The notes: generated by a model from the sequence alone, not told the origin. Shown: positions 43,015 to 52,455, counted from the first letter of the stretch. The stretch is DNA of 64,000 bases from Paenibacillus_F sp047238265 (GCF_047238265.1 NZ_JBDFMM010000001.1:3658001-3722000), one strand, 5' to 3'. Numbers and translations are program-made.

Positions 43015-43845
43015 TTAGCGTTTCAGGTTTACGATTTCTTGCAAAATTTCATCCGACGTGGTGATGATCCGGGAGTTCGCCTGGAAACCGCGCTGGGACA
43101 CGATCATTTCGGAAAACTCTTCGGTCAGATCGACGTTGGACATTTCCAGTTGTCCGGCAATGATGGAGCCTGTGCCTGTAGTTGGATCAGCTGGCAATGC
43201 GTTCGAAAGAAAGGCTACATCTATTGTGTTAGTCACATCAGCATTAGGAGTATATTCGTAAAGATTACCTCCCGCTTTATTCAACCCAGCCGGATTGGCT
43301 ACTTTGACAACTGCCACTTTATAATCTGAAGGAACTGGAACTCCCCCTATGACCTGCATGACCGTTCCGTCTTGAGAGATTGAAAATTTAGTAGCGTCAG
43401 CAGCAAGCTGGATAGGCTCGGCAGATGTTGACATTAGATACATACCGTCCGGATTCACGATATAATTGTCGCCATCAACATAAAAATTTCCGGCTCGTGT
43501 CAAATATAAGGGATCTTCCCCGTTCTGAGTTACTCCGAAGAATCCATTACCATCAATTCTTAGATCCGTAGGAACATTTGTTGTCATAGCGCTTCCGCCC
43601 GTGTGTACAGTGTCAATCGCAGCAGTACCTACGCCGAGACCGATTTGTTTGGAGTTAATCCCCCCCTGAGTCGTAGACGTTGGTGCTGTTTCTCCAGCTA
43701 CCGTCTGGCTCAGAATGTCCTGGAACATGACGCGGCCTTTTTTGAAGCCTACCGTGTTCACGTTGGAAATGTTATTGCCGATTACATCCAGCTTTGTCTG
43801 AAAACCGCGCATACCCGAAATACCGGAGTACATGGATCTTAACAT
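43015..43845 (-). CDS. flgE: Flagellar hook protein FlgE (FlgG-like)
   Basis: Main hook subunit, 276 residues, the short Bacillus form often annotated FlgG. The N-terminal rod motif is MYSGISGMRGFQTKLDVIGNN followed by ISNVNTVGFKK; the C-terminal coil contains VDLTEEFSEMIVSQRGFQAN and ITTSDEILQEIVNLKR. The middle surface domain (about residues 60-225) has a visibly lower GC content than its neighbours. It is preceded by flgD, the hook cap, and followed by flbD. Confidence 0.94.
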   Translation of the reverse strand: MLRSMYSGISGMRGFQTKLDVIGNNISNVNTVGFKKGRVMFQDILSQTVAGETAPTSTTQGGINSKQIGLGVGTAAIDTVHTGGSAMTTNVPTDLRIDGNGFFGVTQNGEDPLYLTRAGNFYVDGDNYIVNPDGMYLMSTSAEPIQLAADATKFSISQDGTVMQVIGGVPVPSDYKVAVVKVANPAGLNKAGGNLYEYTPNADVTNTIDVAFLSNALPADPTTGTGSIIAGQLEMSNVDLTEEFSEMIVSQRGFQANSRIITTSDEILQEIVNLKR

Positions 43846-43965
43846 TTGTTGTTCCTCCTCTTATGTCGCCCGCCTGGGTGGGCATCTTCCTTTAAAGCCG
43901 CTTCTATCGGTCCGCAGCTTTCAGGGCCTCCTGCCTAGGTCCGGCCCGCTTTGGTGTGTAAAGGT

Positions 43966-44340
43966 CTATGAAATGATGACAGCACTGTCTATTTGCGTAA
44001 AAACCTGATCTTGCAGCTTGGCTCCGTCCAATGCCGTAATTACCGTCCGGTTCGGGACGTTTACGATGAGAGCCGTTCCCCCGAGTACCATCAGCGTATC
44101 CTTGGCACCTTTGGCGGCCGCTTTATCAATCGCATGCTCAAGCTTGGTTAACTGCTCGTTGTCGATTTGAATTCCCCGCTGTTTCAACCGCGTCTCCGCA
44201 TGATGACTGAACTTGACCAGTTCGCTGTGCAGAAACTGATCGAATTCGGAGCGTCCGGCTGCCGGTCTGGGACCACCGTTTCGCTGAAGGGGTGCCGGCG
44301 GAGTGGGATATAGTCTTCCTACCGTAATACGTTCGGTCAT
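43966..44340 (-). CDS. TIGR02530-family flagellar operon protein
   Basis: 124 residues containing the family core FDQFLHSELVKFSHHAETRLKQRGI and LMVLGGTALIVNVPNRTVITALDG. Proteins of this type sit between flgD and flgE in Clostridia and Bacilli; no biochemical role is established. Its ATG overlaps the flgD stop (ATGA), so translation is coupled. A 120-base gap with no clear signal separates it from flgE. Confidence 0.88.
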   Translation of the reverse strand: MTERITVGRLYPTPPAPLQRNGGPRPAAGRSEFDQFLHSELVKFSHHAETRLKQRGIQIDNEQLTKLEHAIDKAAAKGAKDTLMVLGGTALIVNVPNRTVITALDGAKLQDQVFTQIDSAVIIS

Positions 44341-44798
44341 GGCGCAGGAACCGCCGGCTTGGAGTTTTCTATCTTAAGAACTTCCTCCAGCTTGACTTCT
44401 TTCCCGCCTACCGTCGCGTACTGCACACCGTCCCGGACGATAATGGACTCGACAACTCCGTTGGCCATTACCGTTTCGCCGCTGTCCGTTTTGCTCATCC
44501 AGCTGATATCCTTCCCGATCAGACTCGAAGTGAATCCGAGCGAAGACCGGAGCAATTTCATCTCGGATGCCATATTCGACAACTGCTCGACCGAAGTGAA
44601 CTGGGCCATTTGCGCCACAAACTCTTTATCCTGCATGGGCTGCATAGGGTCCTGATTTTGAAGCTGGGTGATCAGGATTTTCAGAAAATCATCTTTGCCG
44701 AGGATCGAACCGTCTTTCTTGTCTTTGGCTTTCGAGGCCGCGCTTGCCGTGTTCGTCGCCGATCCCGTTTTGCTCAAATCTCCCCAAAGTTCTGCCAT
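44337..44798 (-). CDS. flgD: Flagellar hook capping protein FlgD
   Basis: Scaffold cap for hook polymerisation. 153 residues with the signature DFLKILITQLQNQDPMQPMQDKEFVAQMAQFTSVEQL near residue 40. This is the short form without the large C-terminal Ig-like domain of enteric FlgD. Lies downstream of fliK in standard order. Confidence 0.95.
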   Translation of the reverse strand: MAELWGDLSKTGSATNTASAASKAKDKKDGSILGKDDFLKILITQLQNQDPMQPMQDKEFVAQMAQFTSVEQLSNMASEMKLLRSSLGFTSSLIGKDISWMSKTDSGETVMANGVVESIIVRDGVQYATVGGKEVKLEEVLKIENSKPAVPAP

Positions 44799-44838
44799 TG
44801 CTGCACCTCCTATCTAAGCCGAGTTATGTCCATTTCCA

Positions 44839-45531
44839 TCAAGCCGAGGTTTCGAAGGAATTTCCTAAAGCCGCTTTTCTGGTTTCCTCCAAAATTCTCA
44901 ACTCTTCGTTCCACTCTGTCATCTCTTCGGAATTGTTCTGGTTTCCACCGCCGCCGCGCTGCTGCAGAAACTGCTGCGAAGACTGCTGCTGTCTGGAATC
45001 CTGGAACGTTGTGGAAGACATCGTGTTTTGGCCGACTTCCATTTTGTCTACCTGAACGCCTTGGCTGTGCAGGGATTGCCTCAAGTGTGCGAGTTGGCTT
45101 TCGAGAAGTTCTTTTCCCAGAGCCGTATCCGCTGTAAATTGGGCAACCAGTTGTCCGTTCTGCATGGTCAGGACCACGTCAATGGTTCCCAAATGCTGAG
45201 GGCGGAGCGAAAGCTTAGCTTCCGAGAAGCCGTTCCCCATCTTCAGGCTCATGCGCTTTACCATGAACTGACTCAGTTCTTGAGCGAAATTTTGAGCTGA
45301 AATCGTAGGAGCCGCTGCTTTGGCCGCCTGCTCCGGAAGGGCCGTCTTCATGCCTTCTTGCAGACCTGTCAGACCGTTCGCTACCGGCTCATTTTCGGAT
45401 GCCTGGGAAGTGGAGGTCTGTACGGTTTCCACCGTTTCTTGAGCCGCTTGTCTCACTGAATTCCAGACGCCGTTTCTTGCAGCCAGCAATTCCAATGAAG
45501 CTTTGGCGCTCCCGGTCTTCATAACGGTCAT
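44839..45531 (-). CDS. fliK: Flagellar hook-length control protein FliK, C-terminal part (frameshifted)
   Basis: Carries the Flg_hook substrate-switch domain: KLSLRPQHLGTIDVVLTM and FTADTALGKELLESQLAHLRQSL, then a Gln/Asn/Gly-rich tail (SRQQQSSQQFLQQRGGGGNQ). The same frame is open and protein-like back to about 45700 (KLSAEFKQLVEAALPSLVNQ), upstream of any start codon, and the ATG at 45531 has no Shine-Dalgarno sequence. It is therefore the continuation of the 45641-46237 fragment after a one-base insertion (or two-base deletion) near 45695. If real, the lesion would remove the hook-length switch and leave polyhooks. Confidence 0.8.
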   Translation of the reverse strand: MTVMKTGSAKASLELLAARNGVWNSVRQAAQETVETVQTSTSQASENEPVANGLTGLQEGMKTALPEQAAKAAAPTISAQNFAQELSQFMVKRMSLKMGNGFSEAKLSLRPQHLGTIDVVLTMQNGQLVAQFTADTALGKELLESQLAHLRQSLHSQGVQVDKMEVGQNTMSSTTFQDSRQQQSSQQFLQQRGGGGNQNNSEEMTEWNEELRILEETRKAALGNSFETSA

Positions 45532-45640
45532 AACCGGCGCCGCCGCGTCAGGTTCACTGTCGGCCGCACCCGCAGGGATTACTAAGTCCGCTTGGTCAGC
45601 CGCCTTGGCCGCTGTTTTGCCGGCTGTACCCGCCTGTTGG

Positions 45641-46237
45641 TTAACTAGCGACGGCAGGGCCGCCTCTACGAGCTGCTTGAATTCCGCCGACAGCTTGCTG
45701 CAGAACAGGATGATCCGGCTGCTGCTTAAGCATCGTCGTCAAATCCAAAATGGTCTTTTGCAGTTTCAATGAAGCATCGCCGTTATCAAGCTGGACAGCC
45801 TGAAGCCCGGTTTGCTGCGTGCCGCTTAACAGCTGAAGCAGAGCTGAAGCATCGTTCGCCCACTGCTGCATCGCATCGGACTGGCTGAGCTGACTGAACA
45901 GCTCCGGACTGCCCTGAATAGTGCTGAGCAAAAGGTCCACCATTCCTTCCGTTTCCGTTTGCCCTTCCATATCGCTCAGAGCTTCCTGAACGGACGCCGG
46001 GAGGAAAGGAATCACTTGAAGCAGGCCGGCCAGGATGGAATCAACGGGACTCGCATTGCCTTCGCCCGCTTCCTTCTGAAGCTGGCCGCTCATTACCTCT
46101 TGGAAAGTTCCCGCATCGCCCTTGCCGCTTCCTGCTGATGTTCCAGCCGCTGCTGTAGTCTTTGCCGTTCCCGCTTTAACCGCCGTAGATCCTGCCGACG
46201 GTGCGGACGGAGTCGTGCTTGCTACTGGCATTTCCAT
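45641..46237 (-). CDS. fliK: Flagellar hook-length control protein FliK, N-terminal part (frameshifted)
   Basis: 198 residues, Ala/Thr/Ser/Gly-rich at the start (secreted ruler region), then helical segments such as GMVDLLLSTIQGSPELFSQL and KLQKTILDLTTMLKQQPDHPVLQQ. Right after HPVLQQ the frame becomes an unconvincing AVGGIQAARRGGPAVAS and stops, while the neighbouring frame continues the helix-rich pattern. The fused protein would be about 465 residues, close to B. subtilis FliK (487). Confidence 0.75.
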   Translation of the reverse strand: MEMPVASTTPSAPSAGSTAVKAGTAKTTAAAGTSAGSGKGDAGTFQEVMSGQLQKEAGEGNASPVDSILAGLLQVIPFLPASVQEALSDMEGQTETEGMVDLLLSTIQGSPELFSQLSQSDAMQQWANDASALLQLLSGTQQTGLQAVQLDNGDASLKLQKTILDLTTMLKQQPDHPVLQQAVGGIQAARRGGPAVAS

Positions 46238-46267
46238 GTTTTATATTCACCTCCTTTCATTAAAAAT

Positions 46268-47170
46268 TTATGGAACCAGATTACCGGTAATGGAAGCTGC
46301 GGTTTCCTTGCTGATGCCTGCGATTTCACCCATTAAAGCGGCCCGCTTGCTCGTATCCATTTCCCTCAGGATCGTTAACACCTGACCCGAGTTCTTCCCA
46401 TACATATCGGTTAATACTTTCGCGGCTTTGGCCGCGTCCATCGACGCGAACGTCTGGCTCAGCTCAGCCGAAGTCATCTTCTTTTGTGCGGAATCCGGTT
46501 TTTGCTGGAGAACGAGCCGATCCTGGAGTGCCGCGATCTTTTGATCCTGCGAAGAAGTGAGATCTTTTAGGGCAATCGAAGCGTCGGCCGCTTTCTTCGG
46601 ATCCATTTTTTCGAGCACCTTCACCCGCTCGTCTGTTTTCATCGCGTTCAGAACGAGGATCGTTTCCTGAGGGCTCAGGTTTTGAATGATTTGTGCCGCC
46701 TTGCTCGGCATCATCTTCGCGTAGACCGAAGCAAGTTCCCGTACTTTTTTGTCGTACTCTTCATCCTGCTTGGCCAGCTCTTTATCTTCCAGCTCCGCCT
46801 TTTGCTGCTTGAGATCCAGAATCGTTTTGTCCTTCTGGGCACTCGTCTGATCCGCCTTGTCCAGTTCAGTTTTGAGTTCCTGCACCTTGCTGTTCAACTG
46901 CTCGATTTCTTTGGTTTTCGTTTTTACTGCATCTTCTTCCGTTCCTTTAGCTGTGGGGGCACTTTCCGCATCCTCTTTCGGCAGGGGAATCATTTCCCCG
47001 ACGACCGGGATTTTGTTCAGCGTCCGCTGGACTGTTTTCATCACATCGTAATCAAAAACGGATAGAAGAACACCAAGAAGAACGGCCGTAAACACGAACG
47101 GGATCAGAAACCAGACCAGAAAACGTTCCAATTTACCGCCCGAGGACGACTCTGTGCCTGTTTCTTCCAT
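46268..47170 (-). CDS. MotE-like/YlxF protein with MgtE N-terminal domain
   Basis: 300 residues: a cytoplasmic N-terminus, one membrane helix (FLVWFLIPFVFTAVLLGVLLSVF, about 16-38), a long coiled coil (about 75-145, with KEIEQLNSKVQELKTELDKADQ) and a C-terminal MgtE-N-like helical domain (MMPSKAAQIIQNLSPQETILVLNAMKTDERVKVLEKM). It occupies the ylxF place between fliJ and fliK of B. subtilis. MotE in proteobacteria is a flagellar chaperone, but no function is proven for the Gram-positive form. Confidence 0.85.
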   Translation of the reverse strand: MEETGTESSSGGKLERFLVWFLIPFVFTAVLLGVLLSVFDYDVMKTVQRTLNKIPVVGEMIPLPKEDAESAPTAKGTEEDAVKTKTKEIEQLNSKVQELKTELDKADQTSAQKDKTILDLKQQKAELEDKELAKQDEEYDKKVRELASVYAKMMPSKAAQIIQNLSPQETILVLNAMKTDERVKVLEKMDPKKAADASIALKDLTSSQDQKIAALQDRLVLQQKPDSAQKKMTSAELSQTFASMDAAKAAKVLTDMYGKNSGQVLTILREMDTSKRAALMGEIAGISKETAASITGNLVP

Positions 47171-47194
47171 GACGCCTCCTCCTTTCGTGCGGGT

Positions 47195-47641
47195 TTACTG
47201 ATAGGACAGCCGGATATGCCGGTTGGATGCAATTTCGTCCAGTGCCTCTTGCTCCTTTTTCAGAACAAAACCGGTAAACTGCTCCAACGCTTTATCCCGC
47301 GCTTTCGTCCAGACTTTCTCGTCGACCATTTTGTCGTTCAGGAGGTCTCTGTTCTGATTCACATGGCGCTGGGCTTTGGAAACATCGTGACGCTTGCGCG
47401 CAATCAGATGCTCGATGTGATCCACATAAGACTGCAGCTGACGAATCTCCAGCATGGAAACCGGCCGCATGGAAGTTTCCAGCATTTTCTCCTGAGCTTC
47501 GTTTTTGAGACGAATCAGCTCTTGAAGAGAGCTTTCTTCGTGATTCAGGTTGCCGATGGCAGTAGAAAGATTCCACTCCGCCTGCGAACGCTCATTATTT
47601 TTCAAATTTACGATCTGCTGAAACGCATACTGGAATTTCAT
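47195..47641 (-). CDS. fliJ: Flagellar export protein FliJ
   Basis: Coiled-coil stalk of the export ATPase complex. 148 residues, nearly all helical heptads; starts KFQYAFQQIVNLKNNERSQAEWNLS. It lies eight bases after fliI and resembles the B. subtilis protein in length. Confidence 0.93.
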   Translation of the reverse strand: MKFQYAFQQIVNLKNNERSQAEWNLSTAIGNLNHEESSLQELIRLKNEAQEKMLETSMRPVSMLEIRQLQSYVDHIEHLIARKRHDVSKAQRHVNQNRDLLNDKMVDEKVWTKARDKALEQFTGFVLKKEQEALDEIASNRHIRLSYQ

Positions 47642-47648
47642 ATTAGCC

Positions 47649-48974
47649 TCATCCTAACGAAAAATGATCGATCAAGCGCTGTTGGGCTTCTTCCAACGTC
47701 ACTTTCTCATTTGTTTTTTGTTTAACAAAATCAAGGATCTCATCCATATACTGAAGGGAAATATCAATTTCTTGATTCGACCCTCTCTGGTACGCCCCCA
47801 AATTTATCAAATCTTCCGAATCTTTATAAACAGAAAGCATTCGTTTGAGATGAGCTGCAGCTTCGAGCTGCTCCGGGGTGACGATTTCTTTCATAACCCG
47901 GCTTACGCTGGCAAGAACGTTAATGGCGGGATATTGACCTTTGTTGGCGATATTCCGGTCCAAGACGATATGACCGTCCAGAATACCACGAACCGCATCC
48001 GCGATAGGCTCATTCATATCGTCACCGTCCACCAGCACCGTATAAAAAGCCGTAATCGAACCTTTCAAACCGGTTCCGGACCGTTCAAGCAGCTTAGGCA
48101 GAAGCGCGAAAACCGAAGGCGTGTATCCTCTCGTCGCCGGAGGCTCTCCTACCGCCAGACCGACTTCACGCTGAGCCATCGCGAAGCGGGTTACGGAGTC
48201 CATCATGAGCATGACGTTCATCCCGCGATCCCGGAAATATTCGGCAATGCTCGTTGCGATGAAAGCTCCTTTGATCCGGACCATCGCCGGTTGATCCGAC
48301 GTAGCGACGATAACGACCGAACGCGCCAATCCTTCCGGTCCGAGATCTTTCTCGACGAATTCCAGAACTTCGCGGCCCCGTTCGCCGATAAGCGCGATCA
48401 CGTTGACGTCCGCCGACGTGTTTCTCGCAACCATCCCGAGCAGGGTACTTTTGCCCACACCGGAACCGGCGAAAATACCGACCCGCTGTCCTTTGCCTAC
48501 GGTCAGCAGTCCGTCAATCGCGCGGACACCGACGCCGAGAGGCTCTTGAACCCGCGGCCTTGACAACGGATTGCTCGGGACATTGTTCGTGGAAACGTGA
48601 GCCATTCTTGACGGCAGGAATGAACCGTCCAAAGGCTGGCCGAGACCGTTTAATACTTTACCGAGCAGCTCGTGACCGACCTGTACAGTCAGCGGTTTGC
48701 CCGTTCCTACCACATCGCAGCCGGGGCCGATCGCTTCCAGCTCGCCAAGCGGCATGAGAATGACCTTGTTTCCTCTGAATCCCACCACTTCCGCCATCAG
48801 CGGCTGATTGGATTTATGAGGATAGATGTGGCAAAGCTCGCCGATACTTACATCCGGACCTTCCGATTCAACGGTCAAACCGATCACTTGCGTCACTTTA
48901 CCGTTTACACGGACAGGATCCATTTGTCTCAGAAAGTCTACATATTTGCCTGCATTCGGGCTTGCTTGACTCAT
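47649..48974 (-). CDS. fliI: Flagellum-specific ATPase FliI
   Basis: Hexameric ATPase that energises and orders flagellar export. 441 residues, F1-beta-like: Walker A FAGSGVGKSTLLGMVARN near residue 170, IGERGREVLEFVEKDLG, Walker B VMLMMDSVTRFAMAQREVGLAVGEPPATRGYTPSVF. Its ATG overlaps the fliH TGA. Confidence 0.98.
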   Translation of the reverse strand: MSQASPNAGKYVDFLRQMDPVRVNGKVTQVIGLTVESEGPDVSIGELCHIYPHKSNQPLMAEVVGFRGNKVILMPLGELEAIGPGCDVVGTGKPLTVQVGHELLGKVLNGLGQPLDGSFLPSRMAHVSTNNVPSNPLSRPRVQEPLGVGVRAIDGLLTVGKGQRVGIFAGSGVGKSTLLGMVARNTSADVNVIALIGERGREVLEFVEKDLGPEGLARSVVIVATSDQPAMVRIKGAFIATSIAEYFRDRGMNVMLMMDSVTRFAMAQREVGLAVGEPPATRGYTPSVFALLPKLLERSGTGLKGSITAFYTVLVDGDDMNEPIADAVRGILDGHIVLDRNIANKGQYPAINVLASVSRVMKEIVTPEQLEAAAHLKRMLSVYKDSEDLINLGAYQRGSNQEIDISLQYMDEILDFVKQKTNEKVTLEEAQQRLIDHFSLG

Positions 48975-49804
48975 GATTCGTCACCTTCACCGTGAAGGGC
49001 GATCCGCTGCAAAGCCAGCTTAATCTCGTGAAGCTGAGTATCGATACGGGCATCGATGCTGCCGAACGTGGAACGGACTACACAGCCTTCATCACGAACA
49101 CTCGCATCCGGAATGATTTCCAGTTCAGCCTGCGAGTCAATTGCCGACAGCAGTTCTTCGCGCGCATCCTGAATGTAAGCGAAGTGTCGGGGTGCCACGC
49201 AGAGTGTAATCGTTCCGCTCTCTTTACGGCGGGCCAGAACGCTTCGGATCGTTTCGACCATCCATTCCGGAGATACGGTCAACTGCTTGGAGATGATTTT
49301 CTCCGCTATGGAGCAGCTTAATTCGATGAGAAAAGGCTCCGCTTCCTGAATCATCTGCTGTTTCACCTGATAAGCCTGCTGCAGTACCTGCCGCGCTTCC
49401 GATAACATGTCATCGTACTGCCGGCTGACATCCTGCCGTGCTTGATCCAAGCCTTCTTGATAACCCGTTTCGTAACCGGTTGTCCGGGCCTGCTCCTGAA
49501 GCTGCTCATCTTCTTCACGACGCTGATGCCACCAGGCTTCGATCTCGGCTTCCGTCTGTTCTTTCAGATCGGATACTTCCTGGATCGCCTGCTGCATATG
49601 GGTTTGCGCAAAGGATTCCGCATCTTCTAGAATATGGCGTTTCAAGGTTTCCGCTTCACTCAGCTGCGCTTCTTCTTCGGGTGTGAACCGCGGTTCATCG
49701 TCCGCAAGCTCGGGCTGAGGCGTATAAATCGGTTTAACCGGTACCCGGTAAGCATTTGTCTCATCCGCAGGAGCATAATGGAAAGGCTTTAGGATGTTAG
49801 ACAA
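48971..49804 (-). CDS. fliH: Flagellar assembly protein FliH
   Basis: Stator/regulator of FliI. About 277 residues with an acidic, Gln/Glu-rich N-terminal half (long helix around residues 60-140) and a C-terminal domain similar to V-type ATPase E subunit (EPFLIELSCSIAEKIISKQL, VLARRKESGTITLCVAPRHF). I favour the TTG at 49804 (reads MSNILKPF), about ten bases after GGAGGAG and overlapping the fliG stop; a GTG at 49822 is an alternative. Confidence 0.9.
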   Translation of the reverse strand: MSNILKPFHYAPADETNAYRVPVKPIYTPQPELADDEPRFTPEEEAQLSEAETLKRHILEDAESFAQTHMQQAIQEVSDLKEQTEAEIEAWWHQRREEDEQLQEQARTTGYETGYQEGLDQARQDVSRQYDDMLSEARQVLQQAYQVKQQMIQEAEPFLIELSCSIAEKIISKQLTVSPEWMVETIRSVLARRKESGTITLCVAPRHFAYIQDAREELLSAIDSQAELEIIPDASVRDEGCVVRSTFGSIDARIDTQLHEIKLALQRIALHGEGDES

Positions 49805-50816
49805 TGATATCGTCTCCTCCACCGCGTGCGATGATGATTTCTCCGGATTCTTCTAGGCGGCGAATCGTTGATACGATCCGGGTTTGCGCTTCTTCGACAT
49901 CGCGCAGCCGAACCGGGCCCATAAATTCCATTTCTTCTTTGAACGTCTCCGCCATCCGTTTGGACATGTTGCGGAAAATAGCTTCGCGGACTTCTTCGCT
50001 CGCCACTTTAAGCGCAAGCTGAAGGTCGGCATTTTCGATATCGCGGATAATGCGCTGAATGGAACGGTTGTCCACATTGACGATATCCTCGAAAACGAAC
50101 ATCCGCTTCTTGATCTCTTCGGCAAGTTCGGGATCTTGAATTTCGAGCGAATCCAGGATGGTGCGTTCCGTACCTCTGTCGACGCCGTTCAAAATTTGAA
50201 CGATCGAAGAAATACCGCCGGCCGATGTGTAATCCTGTGTAACGGTGGCCGAAAGTTTCTGTTCCAGCACTCTCTCCACTTGAGAAATCACTTCCGGTGA
50301 CGTACTGTCCATCAGAGCGATCCGTTTCGCAACATCCGCCTGTTTCTCCTGCGGCAGCGAAGACAAAATGATGGAAGCTTGTTCCGCCTGCAAGTAGGAA
50401 AGAACGAGTGCGATCGTTTGTGAATTTTCGTTTTGGATAAAGTTCAAAATTTGCGCAGGATCCGCTTTTCGTGCGAAATCAAACGGTCTTACCTGCAGAT
50501 TAGCCGTTAGTCGGTTAATAATGTCGACGGCTTTGTTGGAACCGAGCGCCTTCTCAAGAATTTCCTTCGCATAGGCGATACCGCCTTGGGAAATATATTC
50601 CTGTGCCCGGCAGATTTGATGGAACTCCGATAAAATCGATTCTTTTTCTAAGGCGTCTACCTTGCGTACATTTGCGATTTCGAGGGTAAGCTGCTCAATT
50701 TCATCTTCGCGCAAATGCTTGAAAATTTGAGCAGAAACTTCCGGTCCGAGGCTGATAAGCAGAATCGCCGCTTTTTGCCTTCCCGTTAACCCCTGCTGTA
50801 TTGCTCCTCTTGCCAA
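49797..50816 (-). CDS. fliG: Flagellar motor switch protein FliG
   Basis: Rotor protein that contacts the stator. 339 residues: N-terminal FliF-binding domain (LTGRQKAAILLISLGPEVSAQIFKHL), middle domain, and C-terminal torque helix with the charged pattern DLQLALKVASEEVREAIFRNMSKRMAETF. The start is TTG, supported by AGAGGTG upstream and by the match of the first residues (MARG) to Bacillus FliG. Confidence 0.97.
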   Translation of the reverse strand: MARGAIQQGLTGRQKAAILLISLGPEVSAQIFKHLREDEIEQLTLEIANVRKVDALEKESILSEFHQICRAQEYISQGGIAYAKEILEKALGSNKAVDIINRLTANLQVRPFDFARKADPAQILNFIQNENSQTIALVLSYLQAEQASIILSSLPQEKQADVAKRIALMDSTSPEVISQVERVLEQKLSATVTQDYTSAGGISSIVQILNGVDRGTERTILDSLEIQDPELAEEIKKRMFVFEDIVNVDNRSIQRIIRDIENADLQLALKVASEEVREAIFRNMSKRMAETFKEEMEFMGPVRLRDVEEAQTRIVSTIRRLEESGEIIIARGGGDDIIV

Positions 50817-50828
50817 ACACCCACACCT

Positions 50829-52406
50829 CTATTCATCCACTAACCATGTTCTAAGCAAGTTGACGAATTCGTCCGGCTTTTTCTTGGCTAGCGTCTCTAA
50901 TTGCTTGCGTACTTGATTTTCGTTGGAGACATTCTCGATATCGATCGTAGGATATTCCACTTTTGCCGGTGGGAGGTCAAGCTCATCCTCTTCTTCTCCA
51001 GCTTTTTTCCTTCTTCTGATGGCATACATGCCGAGCGCGCCGAGCAGCAGAGCAGCCAGACCGATTCCGCCGTACAGAAGATATTGCTGCAAATTCGTAC
51101 CCGCAATTCCGGTTGGTGTTACGAATGTTTGAGGAACCACTTTCACTTTGTCCTGAATTTGAGCCGGCGTGTATTCCACCTTGTTGTCGGCAAGCGCCGC
51201 ACGAACAATGTTCGCCATTTGACCTTCGATAAGACCTTTCAGATCCGCTACCGCGGCCTGGTCTTTGCCGGTTGAATCAAATCCGATATTGATGCTGATA
51301 TCTTTGACGACATAAGGTGTCTGGATTATATCGTTCGTAATGCGGTTAATTTCGTAATTGACCGTCTTGCTGCTTTCTTCGGAGTTGGCATTTCCGGATG
51401 CCGCGCCTCCCGGATAACCCGGAACGTCCGTCTGACCGGTTCCGGCCACTCCCCCTGTGTTTCCTCCTGTGCTTGTTGAAGTTTTAGAGGATTCCTGGGT
51501 AGAAATTTCAAGTCCCTTCTTGTCTTCCACATTCGGAGGCGTAACCAGATTTTCCGTCGTTTTCTTCTGATCGAAGTTCATCGTCGAGAAAACACTGACC
51601 ACTACCTTATCGGGACCAAGCATTTTGTTGAGCAGATTTGTAATGTTTCCCTGGACGCTTGTTTCAAACTTGCGTCTGATGTCGAATTGGTTCTGAACCA
51701 GACCCGATGTGCTTTGACCGCCGTTCGTTTCCTTGGAGTAAGCCAGGAACTGACCATACTGGTCGGAGATCGTTATGTTCTGCAAAGGCAAATTTTTAAC
51801 ACTGTGAGAAACCAGGTTATAAATCGTATCCACTTGCCCTTGATCCAGCGAATAGCCCTGCTTGACGTTCAGTACGACCGATGCCGTAGCTTCCTGCTTC
51901 TGGTTGGCGAGAAATACCGTCTCATCCGGCATCGAAATCAGAACCTTCGATTTGTCCACCGCTTCGTTGGAATTGATAAGCTGCTGAAGCTCACCTTGCA
52001 CCGCGCTTAAATATTTCACCTTAAACTCGTTGTCCGTCATTCCGAAAGCACTGTCCGAAGCGAATGCGTCGTAACCGATCGAGCTTCCTTTGTTCAAACC
52101 TTGCGACTCAATGCCCAGCTTGACATTGGCGACTTCATTTTTCGGAACTTCAATGCTTTTGCCGTCCTGGCTGAGGTTGTAAGGAATTTTCGCCGTGTCC
52201 AGGTACCCTTTAATCGCCGCGGCATCCGCCGGCTGGAGATTCGTATAAGCCAGTGAATACTCCGTTTTCGCGAGATTGTAGCTGATGATTCCAATAGTCA
52301 ATAGGAGAACGAACAATGCAGCTACAAAAGTAAGCTTGGTCGTTTTGCTATATTGATTCCAATACTGTTTGACTTTCTCCCAATATTGGAGCAATCTTTC
52401 GTTCAC
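50829..52406 (-). CDS. fliF: Flagellar MS-ring protein FliF
   Basis: Forms the membrane ring. 525 residues: two membrane helices (about 25-45 and 440-460), with the ring-building motifs between them (AYTNLQPADAAAIKGYLDTAKIPYNL and VLISMPDETVFL). A Gly/Ser/Thr-rich beta-collar region (about 290-340) and a C-terminal FliG-binding tail (NQVRKQLETLAKKKPDEFVNLLRTWLVDE) follow. GTG start. Confidence 0.98.
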   Translation of the reverse strand: MNERLLQYWEKVKQYWNQYSKTTKLTFVAALFVLLLTIGIISYNLAKTEYSLAYTNLQPADAAAIKGYLDTAKIPYNLSQDGKSIEVPKNEVANVKLGIESQGLNKGSSIGYDAFASDSAFGMTDNEFKVKYLSAVQGELQQLINSNEAVDKSKVLISMPDETVFLANQKQEATASVVLNVKQGYSLDQGQVDTIYNLVSHSVKNLPLQNITISDQYGQFLAYSKETNGGQSTSGLVQNQFDIRRKFETSVQGNITNLLNKMLGPDKVVVSVFSTMNFDQKKTTENLVTPPNVEDKKGLEISTQESSKTSTSTGGNTGGVAGTGQTDVPGYPGGAASGNANSEESSKTVNYEINRITNDIIQTPYVVKDISINIGFDSTGKDQAAVADLKGLIEGQMANIVRAALADNKVEYTPAQIQDKVKVVPQTFVTPTGIAGTNLQQYLLYGGIGLAALLLGALGMYAIRRRKKAGEEEDELDLPPAKVEYPTIDIENVSNENQVRKQLETLAKKKPDEFVNLLRTWLVDE

Positions 52407-52455
52407 AATGTCACCCCATCCGATTCAATCAATGTCGATCATGGTTCAGCCGCCG

